From Modestobacter versicolor (lineage in GTDB: Bacteria > Actinomycetota > Actinomycetes > Mycobacteriales > Geodermatophilaceae), in NCBI RefSeq assembly GCF_014195485.1, contig NZ_JACIBU010000001.1, forward strand, positions 806,001-870,000: DNA of 64,000 nucleotides. The letters are read 5' to 3'. Every line of letters begins with the position of its first letter. Position 1 is the stretch's first letter. The position numbers and the translations under genes are program-made. Below the pieces are notes generated by a model. The model saw nothing but the letters and a program-made list of their open reading frames with translations, did no database searches and was not told the DNA's origin. Below, piece by piece: positions 33,242-40,893 of the stretch.

Positions 33242-34816
33242 TCACTCCAGCCGGGCGTACTGACCGGGGCCGAAGGGCAGGTCGAGGAAGAACCAGACGG
33301 CGAGCACCGCGGCCCAGGCCAGCCAGAAGAACACCGTGAACGGCAGGAACCGGGAGATCAGCGTGCCGAACCCGGCCTGCGGCTCGTAGCGCCGCAGCAT
33401 GGCCAGGATGATCACCAGGTAGGGGTTGAGAGGGGTGAGGATCTGGGTGGCCGAGTCGCCGATCCGGAACGCGGCCTGGGTGAACCCGGGCTCGTAGCCC
33501 AGCAGCGCGAACAGCGGCACGAAGACCGCGCCCATGATCGTCCACATCGACGAGCCCGAGACGATGAACAGGTTCAGCAGCGAGCAGAGCAGCACGAACG
33601 CGAGCACCGCGGGGAAGCCGGTGAAGCCCAGCCCGGCGAGCGCGTCGGCCCCGGTGACCGCCAGCACCGTGCCGACGCCGGACCAGTTGAACAGCGCGAT
33701 GAACTGGCCCAGCACGAAGGCCAGCACGATGAAGGAGGCCATGTCCTTCACCGCCTCGGTCATCGCGAGCGGGACGTCGGCGGCCTTCCGGAAGGCGCCG
33801 GTGGCGTAGCCGTAGACGATCCCCGGGACCGCCAGCAGCGCCGAGACGATGAAGACCACGGAGTCCAGCAGCGGCGACTCGGGCAGGTAGCCGCCGGTCT
33901 CGTTGCGCAGCGGGGCGCCCGGCAGCACGGTCAGCAGCACGACCGCGGTGGCGGTCACCGCGAAGGCCAGCCCGGCCAGCCGCATCCCGCGGCGGGCCCG
34001 GTCGTCGACCTGCAGGTCGGTGACGTCCTCGACCGCGCCGAGCCCGTCACCGGTGTCGGTCTGCTCGCGGGGCACCCGCAGCCGCTCCAGCCGCGGCTCC
34101 AGCACCTTGGTGATGAGCAGCCCGCAGACGACGGTGAGCACGAGCGAGCTGGCGATGTTGAAGAACCAGTTGGACACGGGGGTGACCGGGGTGCCCGGGT
34201 CGGGGAGCGACCCGGTGACCGCGGAGGTGATCCCGGCGAACAGCGCGTCCAGGCTGGTGACCAGCAGCGAGGTCGAGTACCCGGCGCCGGCGGCGGCGAA
34301 CGCGCCCAGCAGGCCGGCCACCGGGTGCCGGCCCGCCGCGGCGAACACCATGGCGGCCAGCGGCGGCAGCACGATCATCACCGAGTCGGCCATGACGCTG
34401 CCGACGGTGCCGACCAGGGCCACGGCGTAGGGCAGCGCCCAGGACGGCCAGCCGGAGAAGCTCCGCTTGATCACCGTCGACAGCAGCCCGCTGCGCTGGG
34501 CGATGCCGACCGCCAGCAGGATCACCACCACGGTGCCCAGCGGCGGGAAGCCGACGAAGTTGTCCACCAGCGTGGTGGTGAACCACCGGATGCCCTCGCC
34601 GGTGAAGAAGCCGCGCACGACGGTGGGTTCATCGGTGCCCTCGACCTGGGCCTGGACGTCGCCCAGCGCCAGCGCCGTCGACACCACCGCGAGCACGGTG
34701 AACAGGCCGACGAAGAGCACGAACGGCTCGGGGATCCTGTTGCCGGCCCGCTCGATGCCGCCGAGCAGCCGGTCGGCGCGGGTCGGCGCGGGCGCCGGGT
34801 CGTCCATCCGGGTCAT
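33242..34816 (-). CDS. abgT: AbgT family transporter
   Basis: A 524-aa inner-membrane protein of the AbgT family, which moves p-aminobenzoyl-glutamate or exports sulphonamides. Marks: GGIERAGNRIPEPFVLFVGL at the N-terminus, FPPLGTVVVILLAVGIAQRS, SVMADSVMIVLPPLAAMVFA with the helix-break Asp, and LFIVSGSSMWTIMGAVFVPL plus GDSATQILTPLNPYLVIILA. Length and helix count fit. Its ATG at 34816 overlaps the stop of the peptidase gene (ATGA), which gives a hydrolase-transporter pair like abgB-abgT. Confidence 0.92.
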   Translation of the reverse strand: MTRMDDPAPAPTRADRLLGGIERAGNRIPEPFVLFVGLFTVLAVVSTALALGDVQAQVEGTDEPTVVRGFFTGEGIRWFTTTLVDNFVGFPPLGTVVVILLAVGIAQRSGLLSTVIKRSFSGWPSWALPYAVALVGTVGSVMADSVMIVLPPLAAMVFAAAGRHPVAGLLGAFAAAGAGYSTSLLVTSLDALFAGITSAVTGSLPDPGTPVTPVSNWFFNIASSLVLTVVCGLLITKVLEPRLERLRVPREQTDTGDGLGAVEDVTDLQVDDRARRGMRLAGLAFAVTATAVVLLTVLPGAPLRNETGGYLPESPLLDSVVFIVSALLAVPGIVYGYATGAFRKAADVPLAMTEAVKDMASFIVLAFVLGQFIALFNWSGVGTVLAVTGADALAGLGFTGFPAVLAFVLLCSLLNLFIVSGSSMWTIMGAVFVPLFALLGYEPGFTQAAFRIGDSATQILTPLNPYLVIILAMLRRYEPQAGFGTLISRFLPFTVFFWLAWAAVLAVWFFLDLPFGPGQYARLE

Positions 34817-36156
34817 CCCAGGACCTCCTCCAGGTCGAGCACACCGCCTGCCGCCTCGAACTCCGCGCGCACGGCGGCGAGCAGCGCCGGGTCCGCGAGC
34901 ACGTCCAGCGCCGTGAGGGCCAGCCCCACCGCGCCGTCCAGCACGGCCCGGTCACCGGCCGGTGACGCCGCCGCCGCGGCGAACTGCGTCGTGTGCATGG
35001 AGGTGTCCGGGCCCGCGATGGCGATCATCGGGTGGATCGAGGGCACCCGCACGCTGACGTTGCCCAGGTCGGTGGAGCCGGCCAGCGACGACGGCGTGAC
35101 GCCGGGCGGCAGGGCGGTCCGGCCCCGCCGGGCCTGGTGCCGGGTCCAGCGCGCCGCGAGCTCCAGGTTGGCCCGGATCGGCAGGTAGGCCGGCAGCTCG
35201 TCCCAGTGCAGCTCGTACCCGCAGCCGGTCATCGCGGCCGCGCCCGCCATCACCGCCTCCATCCGGCGGGAGAGGTCGGCCAGCGTCCCCGGCGTCGCCG
35301 AGCGCACGTAGTAGAGCGCCTCCGCGGTCTCCGGGACGACGTTGGGCCGCTGCCCGCCGTCGGTGATCACGCCGTGCACCCGGTCGGTGTCGGGCACGTG
35401 CTGGCGCAGCATGGCCACGCCGTTGTAGCCGGCGACCACGGCGTCCAGCGCGTTGCGGCCCATGAACGGCTGGGCCGAGGCGTGCGCGGCGATGCCCCGG
35501 AAGGTGACCCGGAGCTGGCGGCGGCCCAGGAAGGGCTGCACGGCGGCGTCGTAGGAGAACGGGTGCAGCATGACGACGGCGTCCACCCCGTCGAAGGCGC
35601 CGTCGCGGGCCATCAGCTCCTTGCCGCCACCGCCCTCCTCGGCCGGGGTGCCCAGCAGGACCGCCGTGCCCGGGACCGCCCCGTCGGCCAGGACGGCGGC
35701 CAGGCCGAGGAACGCGCCGACCGCCGACGAGCAGATGACGTTGTGCCCGCAGCCGTGCCCGATGCCCGGCAGCGCGTCGTACTCGGCGAGCACCGCGACG
35801 GTCGGGCCCGCCCCGGACCCGGCGGTGGCGCGCAGCGCGGTGTCCAGGCCGTGCACGCCGACCCGGGCCTCGATGCCGTGCGCGGCGAGCAGGTCGGCGA
35901 CGGCGCGCACCGACCGGTGCTCGGCGTAGCCCTCCTCCGGGTGGGCGTGCAGGTCGTGGCTGAGCCCCAGCAGCGCGGGGCCGGCCGCCTCGACCGCCTG
36001 CTCGGCCCGGGCGAGCAGCTCCTCGGCGGCGCCCGCGTGCGACGAGGGGAGCGGCGCGGCCGTGGCGGCGGCGCGCTCGGTGGCGGCCCGCAGCTGGTCC
36101 AGGTGCGAGCGGTCGGCGGGCAGCGGGGTACGGCGGTCGGCGGCGTCCTCGGTCAT
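34813..36156 (-). CDS. M20 family amidohydrolase, AbgB-like
   Basis: A 447-aa M20 metallopeptidase. Metal-site motifs are GLDTALRATAG leading to LAEYDALPGIGHGCGHNVIC (Asp, His, Cys), GTPAEEGGGGKELMARDGAF (Glu-Glu), and a late STDLGNVSVRVPSIHPMIAI with His. The dimerisation domain is in RVTFRGIAAHASAQPFMGRN. Coupled with abgT by a 4-bp overlap, it probably cleaves the imported p-aminobenzoyl-glutamate; other N-acyl amino acids are possible. The first 50 residues are a helical extension. TAGACA lies 7 nt before the ATG (leaderless). Confidence 0.9.
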   Translation of the reverse strand: MTEDAADRRTPLPADRSHLDQLRAATERAAATAAPLPSSHAGAAEELLARAEQAVEAAGPALLGLSHDLHAHPEEGYAEHRSVRAVADLLAAHGIEARVGVHGLDTALRATAGSGAGPTVAVLAEYDALPGIGHGCGHNVICSSAVGAFLGLAAVLADGAVPGTAVLLGTPAEEGGGGKELMARDGAFDGVDAVVMLHPFSYDAAVQPFLGRRQLRVTFRGIAAHASAQPFMGRNALDAVVAGYNGVAMLRQHVPDTDRVHGVITDGGQRPNVVPETAEALYYVRSATPGTLADLSRRMEAVMAGAAAMTGCGYELHWDELPAYLPIRANLELAARWTRHQARRGRTALPPGVTPSSLAGSTDLGNVSVRVPSIHPMIAIAGPDTSMHTTQFAAAAASPAGDRAVLDGAVGLALTALDVLADPALLAAVRAEFEAAGGVLDLEEVLG

Positions 36157-36163
36157 GCGGTGC

Positions 36164-36192
36164 TGTCTACCCGGTGCCCGCGGGCCTAGCCT
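36164..36192. promoter_or_regulatory. back-to-back leaderless promoters
   Basis: In a 43-nt divergent gap the -10 elements TAGACA (minus strand, 36169-36164) and TAGCCT (plus strand, 36187-36192) each stand exactly 7 nt from the start ATG of their gene. The RNAs would begin at or next to the ATG, so no ribosome site is needed. Confidence 0.6.
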
Positions 36193-36199
36193 GCCCGGC

Positions 36200-36949
36200 A
36201 TGACTGCGACGCTGGCGGGACGACGGGCGATGGTCACCGGAGGGGCGTCGGGCATCGGCCGGGCCTGCGCCGAGCGGCTGGCCGCCGAGGGCGCGCACGT
36301 GGTCGTCGTCGACCGGGACCTGGCCGGCGCCCGCGCCGTCGCGGACGCCGTCGGGGGCACCGCGGTCGGGGTCGACCTGGCCGACCTCGACGCCGTCGAC
36401 GCGCTGGACGTCGACGTCGACGTGCTGGTCAACAACGCCGGGCTGCAGCACGTCGCGCCGGTGCACGAGTTCCCCGTCGACCGGTTCGGGCTGATCCTGC
36501 GGCTGATGCTGGAGACGCCGTTCCGGCTGGTGCGCACCGCGCTGCCGCACATGTACGAGCGCGGCTGGGGGCGGGTGGTGAACATCAGCTCGGTGCACGG
36601 GCTGCGGGCCTCGCCGTACAAGGTCGCCTACGTGGCCGCCAAGCACGGGCTGGAGGGGTTGAGCAAGGTCGTCGCGCTGGAGGGCGCCGCGCACGGGGTG
36701 ACCAGCAACTGCGTCAACCCCGGGTACGTGCGCACGCCGCTGGTGGAGGGCCAGATCGCCGACCAGGCCAAGGCGCACGGGATGAGCGAGGGCGACGTCG
36801 TGGCGCAGGTGATGCTCGGCCCGGCGGCGCTCAAGCGGCTGCTCGAACCCGCCGAGGTCGCCGACGCGGTGGCCTGGCTCTGCTCGCCGGCCGCCCTGTC
36901 GGTCACCGGCACCTCGCTGGTGATGGACGGCGGGTGGAGCGCGCACTGA
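36200..36949 (+). CDS. SDR, 3-hydroxybutyrate dehydrogenase-like
   Basis: A 249-aa classical short-chain dehydrogenase: AMVTGGASGIGRACAERLAA (TGxxxGxG), DVLVNNAGLQHVAPVHEF, VVNISSVHGLRASPYKVAYV with Tyr-x3-Lys in YVAAKHG, and SNCVNPGYVRTPLVEGQI. The NAGLQHVAPVHEFP and YVRTPLVEGQI stretches are typical of D-3-hydroxybutyrate dehydrogenases. That enzyme makes acetoacetate from hydroxybutyrate. Leaderless start at 36200. The next gene overlaps its 3' end by 16 nt. Confidence 0.88.
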   Translation: MTATLAGRRAMVTGGASGIGRACAERLAAEGAHVVVVDRDLAGARAVADAVGGTAVGVDLADLDAVDALDVDVDVLVNNAGLQHVAPVHEFPVDRFGLILRLMLETPFRLVRTALPHMYERGWGRVVNISSVHGLRASPYKVAYVAAKHGLEGLSKVVALEGAAHGVTSNCVNPGYVRTPLVEGQIADQAKAHGMSEGDVVAQVMLGPAALKRLLEPAEVADAVAWLCSPAALSVTGTSLVMDGGWSAH

Positions 36950-37485
36950 GCGCCGGGCAGCCGGGCGGGACGCCGAAGCCGCTGCCCGACGTCGTCGCCG
37001 ACGGCCTGGACGTGCTGTTCTGCGGCATCAACCCCTCGCTGCTGTCGGCCGAGCGCGGGCACCACTTCGCCCGGCCGGGCAACCGGTTCTGGCCGGCGCT
37101 GCACCTGGCCGGCCTCACCCCGCGCCGGCTGACCCCCGACGAGGACCGCGAGCTGCCGGCGTACGGCCTCGGCGTCACCAACGTGGTCGCCCGCCCCACC
37201 CGGACGGCGGCCGAGCTGACCCGCGAGGAGCTGCGGGCCGGCGGGGCGGAGCTGGCCGCGCTGGTCGAGCGGTACCGGCCGCGGCTGCTCGCCGTCCTCG
37301 GCGTCACCGCCTGGCGGCTGGCCTTCGACCGGCCGCGGGCGGTGCTCGGCCGGCAGCCGGAGCGGATCGGCGGCGTGCCGACCTGGGTGGCGCCGAACCC
37401 CAGCGGGCTCAACGCCCACCACCAGCTGCCCGACCTCGCCCGGCTGTACGGGGTGTTGCGCAAGGCCGCCCGCGCGGCAGGGTGA
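36934..37485 (+). CDS. mug: G/U mismatch-specific uracil-DNA glycosylase (Mug/TDG)
   Basis: Removes uracil or thymine mispaired with guanine. The 183-aa protein has the family A motif LFCGINPSLLSAERGHHFAR with the catalytic Asn, RPGNRFWPALHLAGLTPRRL, GVTNVVARPTRTAAELTREE and the late VAPNPSGLNAHH. The GTG at 36934 overlaps the SDR gene by 16 nt, so it is co-transcribed. No change in key residues is seen. Confidence 0.92.
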   Translation: MERALSAGQPGGTPKPLPDVVADGLDVLFCGINPSLLSAERGHHFARPGNRFWPALHLAGLTPRRLTPDEDRELPAYGLGVTNVVARPTRTAAELTREELRAGGAELAALVERYRPRLLAVLGVTAWRLAFDRPRAVLGRQPERIGGVPTWVAPNPSGLNAHHQLPDLARLYGVLRKAARAAG

Positions 37486-37515
37486 GCGGCGCCCGTCCCG
37501 TCACCGAGGAGCGCG

Positions 37516-38412
37516 ATGTCCACCCACCCGGGGTTCGAGGGGTTCGAGCTGTCGTCGGTCGACGTCGGGGAGGTGTCGCTGCGGGTGCGGGTGGGCGGGT
37601 CCGGCCCGCCGTTGCTGCTGCTGCACGGCTACCCGGAGACCCACCAGATGTGGGGCCCGGTCGCCGCCGACCTGGCCCGCGACTTCACCGTCGTCGCCCC
37701 GGACCTGCGCGGCTACGGCGGCAGCTCGCAGCCGGCGACGGTGCCGGGCCACGAGACGTTCGGCAAGCGGGCGATGGCCGCCGACGGCGTCGCGCTGATG
37801 CGCGGGCTGGGCTTCGACCGGTTCGACGTCGCCGGGCACGACCGGGGCGCCCGGGTCGCCTACCGGATGGCGCTGGACTCCCCGGACGCCGTCCGGCGGG
37901 TCACCGTGATGGACGTCGTCCCCACCGGCGAGGTGTGGGCCCGGGCGGACGCGCGCTTCGTGCTCGGCTACTGGCACTGGGCGTTCCTGGCCCAGCCCGA
38001 GCCGCTGCCGGAGACGGTGATCGGCGCCGACCCGGTGCGCTTCTTCCTCGACCTGCAGTTCGGCCGGCGGCTGCGGGACGTCGTCGCGCCCGAGGCGCTC
38101 GCCGACTACGCCCGGGCGCTGTCGGACCCGGCCGTGGTGCACGCCGTCTGCGAGGACTACCGCGCCGGGGCGACCTGCGACCGGCAGCTGGACGACGAGG
38201 ACCGGGCGGCCGGCCGCACGATCGCCGCCCCGCTGCAGGTGCTGTGGGGGGCCACCGGCGCGCTGCCGGCCTGGTACGACCCGCTGGAGGTCTGGCGGCC
38301 GTGGGCCGACGACGTCGTCGGCTCGGCGCTGGACTGCGGGCACTTCGTGGTCGAGGAGCAGCCGGCCGCCACCCTCGCCGCGCTGCGGGCGTTCCACACG
38401 GCCGGGCGTTGA
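37516..38412 (+). CDS. alpha/beta hydrolase, fluoroacetate/haloacetate dehalogenase-like
   Basis: A 298-aa alpha/beta hydrolase. Oxyanion region LLLLHGYPETHQMW, nucleophile Asp in DVAGHDRGARVAYRMALD, then the cap stretch GYWHWAFLAQPEPLPETVIG, and late His in DCGHFVVEEQPA. The HDRGARVAYRMALD and YWHW(A)FLAQPEPLPE segments are those of fluoroacetate dehalogenase-type enzymes. Some of these act as epoxide or ester hydrolases, so activity on haloacids is only probable. ATG 37516 has GAGGAG. It starts 30 nt after the mug gene. Confidence 0.85.
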   Translation: MSTHPGFEGFELSSVDVGEVSLRVRVGGSGPPLLLLHGYPETHQMWGPVAADLARDFTVVAPDLRGYGGSSQPATVPGHETFGKRAMAADGVALMRGLGFDRFDVAGHDRGARVAYRMALDSPDAVRRVTVMDVVPTGEVWARADARFVLGYWHWAFLAQPEPLPETVIGADPVRFFLDLQFGRRLRDVVAPEALADYARALSDPAVVHAVCEDYRAGATCDRQLDDEDRAAGRTIAAPLQVLWGATGALPAWYDPLEVWRPWADDVVGSALDCGHFVVEEQPAATLAALRAFHTAGR

Positions 38413-38421
38413 GCAGGGCGT

Positions 38422-38435
38422 TAGGGTCCTACGGT
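38422..38435 (+). promoter_or_regulatory. possible -10 elements before the DUF6394 gene
   Basis: TAGGGT (38422-38427) and TACGGT (38430-38435) are each close to an actinobacterial -10, 30-40 nt before the GTG at 38466. Either could start the transcript for the channel operon. Confidence 0.35.
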
Positions 38436-38465
38436 GCAGATCGCTGACCTGAGCCGGGGCACCGG

Positions 38466-38852
38466 GTGAACCTCGAGAAGGTGGTGTTCGGGTTCTTCGT
38501 GACCCTCGCCGCCACGCTGAACTTCGGCTTCTTCATCGGCGACATCTCCGACCCCGAGCTGCACAACGAGTACGAGTTGTTCGCCGCGGTGGTGGTGAAC
38601 CTGATCGCCACGGTGCTCAAGTTCGGCGACCGCACCCAGATCGGCGCGGTGCACCTGTCCACCAGCCTGGTGGCCGACCTGCAGCTGATCGCGGCCACCG
38701 TCTTCTGGGCCTTCGCGGCGCACGTCTCCGACGAGGGGCTGACCGCCGGCGCGACCGCCAGCATCGTCTCGCTGTCCGGCGGGGCGCTGGTGGCCAACAT
38801 CGTCTCGCTGGTGCTGCTCGTGGTCGAGACCAGCTCGTTCCGCCGTTCCTGA
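38466..38852 (+). CDS. DUF6394-like small membrane protein
   Basis: A 128-aa protein with four hydrophobic helices: VVFGFFVTLAATLNFGFFIG, EYELFAAVVVNLIATVLKFG, LIAATVFWAFAAHVSD and GGALVANIVSLVLLVVETSS. The pattern, with a conserved acidic GDISDPELHNEYELFA loop, fits the DUF6394 family. It precedes a K+ channel gene by 13 nt, so it is likely a partner of the channel. Function beyond that is not known. Confidence 0.75.
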   Translation: MNLEKVVFGFFVTLAATLNFGFFIGDISDPELHNEYELFAAVVVNLIATVLKFGDRTQIGAVHLSTSLVADLQLIAATVFWAFAAHVSDEGLTAGATASIVSLSGGALVANIVSLVLLVVETSSFRRS

Positions 38853-38865
38853 CGGGCGGGCGACG

Positions 38866-40683
38866 GTGACCAGGGCACCCGGGACGGGCCGCCGCCCGGC
38901 GGTCGAGGGCCCCGCGCCGCCCGGGCACCGCCGGCTGCCGGCCGGGGTGGTCTCGACGGTGCAGGCGTCGGCACCGATCTTCCTGGTGCTGCGCCGGATG
39001 CGCGCCCCGCTGATCACGCTGATCCTGATCTTCGCGATCAGCGTGCTGGGGCTCAGCCTGATCCCGGGGATGGACTCCGACGGGCAGCCGGCGCGGATGA
39101 GCATCTTCCACGCCTTCTACGTGATGAGCTACACGGCCACCACGATCGGCTTCGGCGAGCTCCCCGACCCGTTCACCGACGCCCAGCGGCTGTGGGTCAC
39201 CGGCACCATCTACCTGTCGGTGATCGGCTGGGCCTACGCGATCAGCGCCCTGCTGTCGCTGCTGCAGGACCGGGCGTTCCGGGCCGCGCTGGCACTGCAG
39301 CACTTCAGCCGCAAGGTCAGCCGGCTGCGCGAGCCGTTCCTGCTGATCGCCGGCTACGGGCAGACGGGGGAGCTGCTCGGCCGCTCCTTCGACGAGCTCG
39401 GCCGCCGGTTCACCGTCATCGACCTGCGCGAGGCCCGGATCGACGCCCTGGAGCTGGACACCCTGCGCGCCGACGTGCCCGGCCTGGTCGGCGACGCCCG
39501 CAACCCGCACGACCTGCAGGTCGCCGGGCTCACCCACCCCTGCTGCGAGGGGGTGCTCGCGCTGACCGACGACGACGAGGCCAACCTCGCCGTGGCGATG
39601 ACCGCGGCGCTGCTGCGCCCGGAGCTCACCGTGGTCACCCGGACGACGTCGCCGGTGGTCGCGGAGCGGATGTCCTCCTTCGGCAGCCCGACGGTGATCA
39701 ACCCCTTCGACCGGTTCGGCGACCACCTGCGGCTGGCGCTGCACTCACCGGCGGCCTACCAGCTGATGACCTGGCTGGAGAGCGGCCCGGGGGCCGAGCT
39801 GCCCGAGCGGTCCTCGGCGCCCGCGCCGGGCCGGTGGGTGGTGTGCGGCTACGGCCGGTTCGGCCGGCACTTCGCCGCCGACCTGCGCAGCGAGGGGCTG
39901 GAGGTGACCGTCGTCGAGCCCAAGCCGGTCCGCGACCCCGACCCCGACCCCGGGCTGCACCTGGTGGTCGGCGACGAGTCCGACCCGGAGGTGATGGCCA
40001 GCACCGACCTGGGCACCGCCGTCGCCTTCGTGGCCGGCACCGACAACGACACCACCAACCTCTCGCTGGTGGCCGCGGCCCGCCGGGTCAACCCGGACCT
40101 GTTCGTCGCGGCCCGGCAGAACGCGCCGACCAGCGCGGCGCTGTTCGTGGCGATGGACGTCGACGCGCTGCTGGTGCCGACCGAGGTGATCGCGCACGAG
40201 ATCTACGCCCGGCTGAGCACCCCGCTGCTGTGGCGGTTCGTCCGGGAGCTGCCGGGTCAGGACGACGCGTGGGCCGCCGAGCTCACCGACCGGCTGATCG
40301 ACACCTGCGGGCACCACCTGGGGGCGCTGTGGAAGGTGCGGCTCAACGAGCACGAGGCGCCGTCCCTCGGCAGGTGGCTGGAGCAGGGCGACCTGCGCCT
40401 CGGTGACCTGCTGCGCAACCCCGACGAGCGCGAGCACCGGCTGCCCGTGGTGCCGCTGCTGCTGCTCCGCGACGGCGAGGAGTGCGTGCTGGCGCCCGAC
40501 GAGGGCACGGTGCTGCAGGCCGGCGACGAGCTGCTGCTCGCCGGCCGCCCGGTGGCCCGGCGCGCGCTGGAGAAGACCCTGATGGTCGACGCGGTGCCGG
40601 AGTACCTGGTCACCGGCCAGCGGGTGCCCTCCGGCTGGTTCTGGCGGCGGATCACCCGCTACGAGGAGTCCCCGCGCCGCTGA
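38866..40683 (+). CDS. potassium channel with two RCK/TrkA-N domains
   Basis: A 605-aa two-helix potassium channel. Outer helix at about 48-66, pore loop with selectivity filter TIGFGE at 93-98, inner helix at about 112-133. The first NAD-binding RCK domain begins LLIAGYGQTGELLGRSF near residue 157, and the second begins WVVCGYGRFGRHFAADLRSE near 326, each with a TrkA-N Rossmann fold. The C-terminus adds TrkA-C-like strands (EECVLAPDEGTVLQAGDELL). It probably gates K+ flow by nucleotide or ion binding. The last 25 nt overlap a convergent small ORF. Confidence 0.9.
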   Translation: MTRAPGTGRRPAVEGPAPPGHRRLPAGVVSTVQASAPIFLVLRRMRAPLITLILIFAISVLGLSLIPGMDSDGQPARMSIFHAFYVMSYTATTIGFGELPDPFTDAQRLWVTGTIYLSVIGWAYAISALLSLLQDRAFRAALALQHFSRKVSRLREPFLLIAGYGQTGELLGRSFDELGRRFTVIDLREARIDALELDTLRADVPGLVGDARNPHDLQVAGLTHPCCEGVLALTDDDEANLAVAMTAALLRPELTVVTRTTSPVVAERMSSFGSPTVINPFDRFGDHLRLALHSPAAYQLMTWLESGPGAELPERSSAPAPGRWVVCGYGRFGRHFAADLRSEGLEVTVVEPKPVRDPDPDPGLHLVVGDESDPEVMASTDLGTAVAFVAGTDNDTTNLSLVAAARRVNPDLFVAARQNAPTSAALFVAMDVDALLVPTEVIAHEIYARLSTPLLWRFVRELPGQDDAWAAELTDRLIDTCGHHLGALWKVRLNEHEAPSLGRWLEQGDLRLGDLLRNPDEREHRLPVVPLLLLRDGEECVLAPDEGTVLQAGDELLLAGRPVARRALEKTLMVDAVPEYLVTGQRVPSGWFWRRITRYEESPRR

Positions 40684-40829
40684 GCCCCGCGTCGCTGAGC
40701 CCCGCGTCGCTGAGCCCGGAGCCGCGGGAGCCGGCGGTCGTACCGCCGCGCGCCGGCCTCGTCGGCCAGCTGCCGGGCCGCCACGAGCACGGCCGAGGAG
40801 TCCGTCGGTGGGGGAGCCTGCTCGGTCAT
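40659..40829 (-). CDS. 56-aa ORF with AQRRG pentapeptide repeat
   Basis: An unrecognised small protein: MTEQAPPPTD, a helical SSAVLVAARQLADEAGARRY, then DRRLPRLRAQ and three RRG units in the pattern AQRRG-AQRRG-AQRRG before GDSS. It has no signal peptide. Support: a CAGGCT -10-like box 7 nt before the ATG (leaderless), and a direct repeat ATAAGC-N5-ATAAGC ending 46 nt before the ATG, the same spacing as the site before the VanZ-like gene. Its 3' end overlaps the channel gene by 25 nt. Possibly a target of the adjacent two-component system. Confidence 0.5.
   Translation of the reverse strand: MTEQAPPPTDSSAVLVAARQLADEAGARRYDRRLPRLRAQRRGAQRRGAQRRGDSS
40682..40711. repeat. 15-bp tandem duplication at the channel stop codon
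   Basis: Two perfect copies of GAGCCCCGCGTCGCT with a diverged third copy before them inside the channel gene end. On the plus strand each unit carries a stop; on the minus strand it adds five residues to the AQRRG repeat of the small ORF. Confidence 0.8.
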
Positions 40830-40875
40830 GCCGCGCAGCCTGCCCGCGGCCCGGTCTCGGCGGCGTCCAGCTTCC

Positions 40876-40892
40876 GCTTATGGCCTGCTTAT
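40876..40892 (-). promoter_or_regulatory. OmpR-type direct repeat before the 56-aa ORF
   Basis: On the minus strand two ATAAGC half-sites lie 11 bp apart start to start, typical of tandem binding of OmpR-type regulators. The second half-site ends 46 nt before the ATG at 40829. The site also spans the last bases up to the histidine kinase stop. Confidence 0.65.
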
Positions 40893-40893
40893 C

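Noticed and set aside
40682-40711. Programmed stop read-through of the channel gene into the repeat
   Set aside because: Each repeat unit carries another in-frame TGA, so read-through would add only a few residues.
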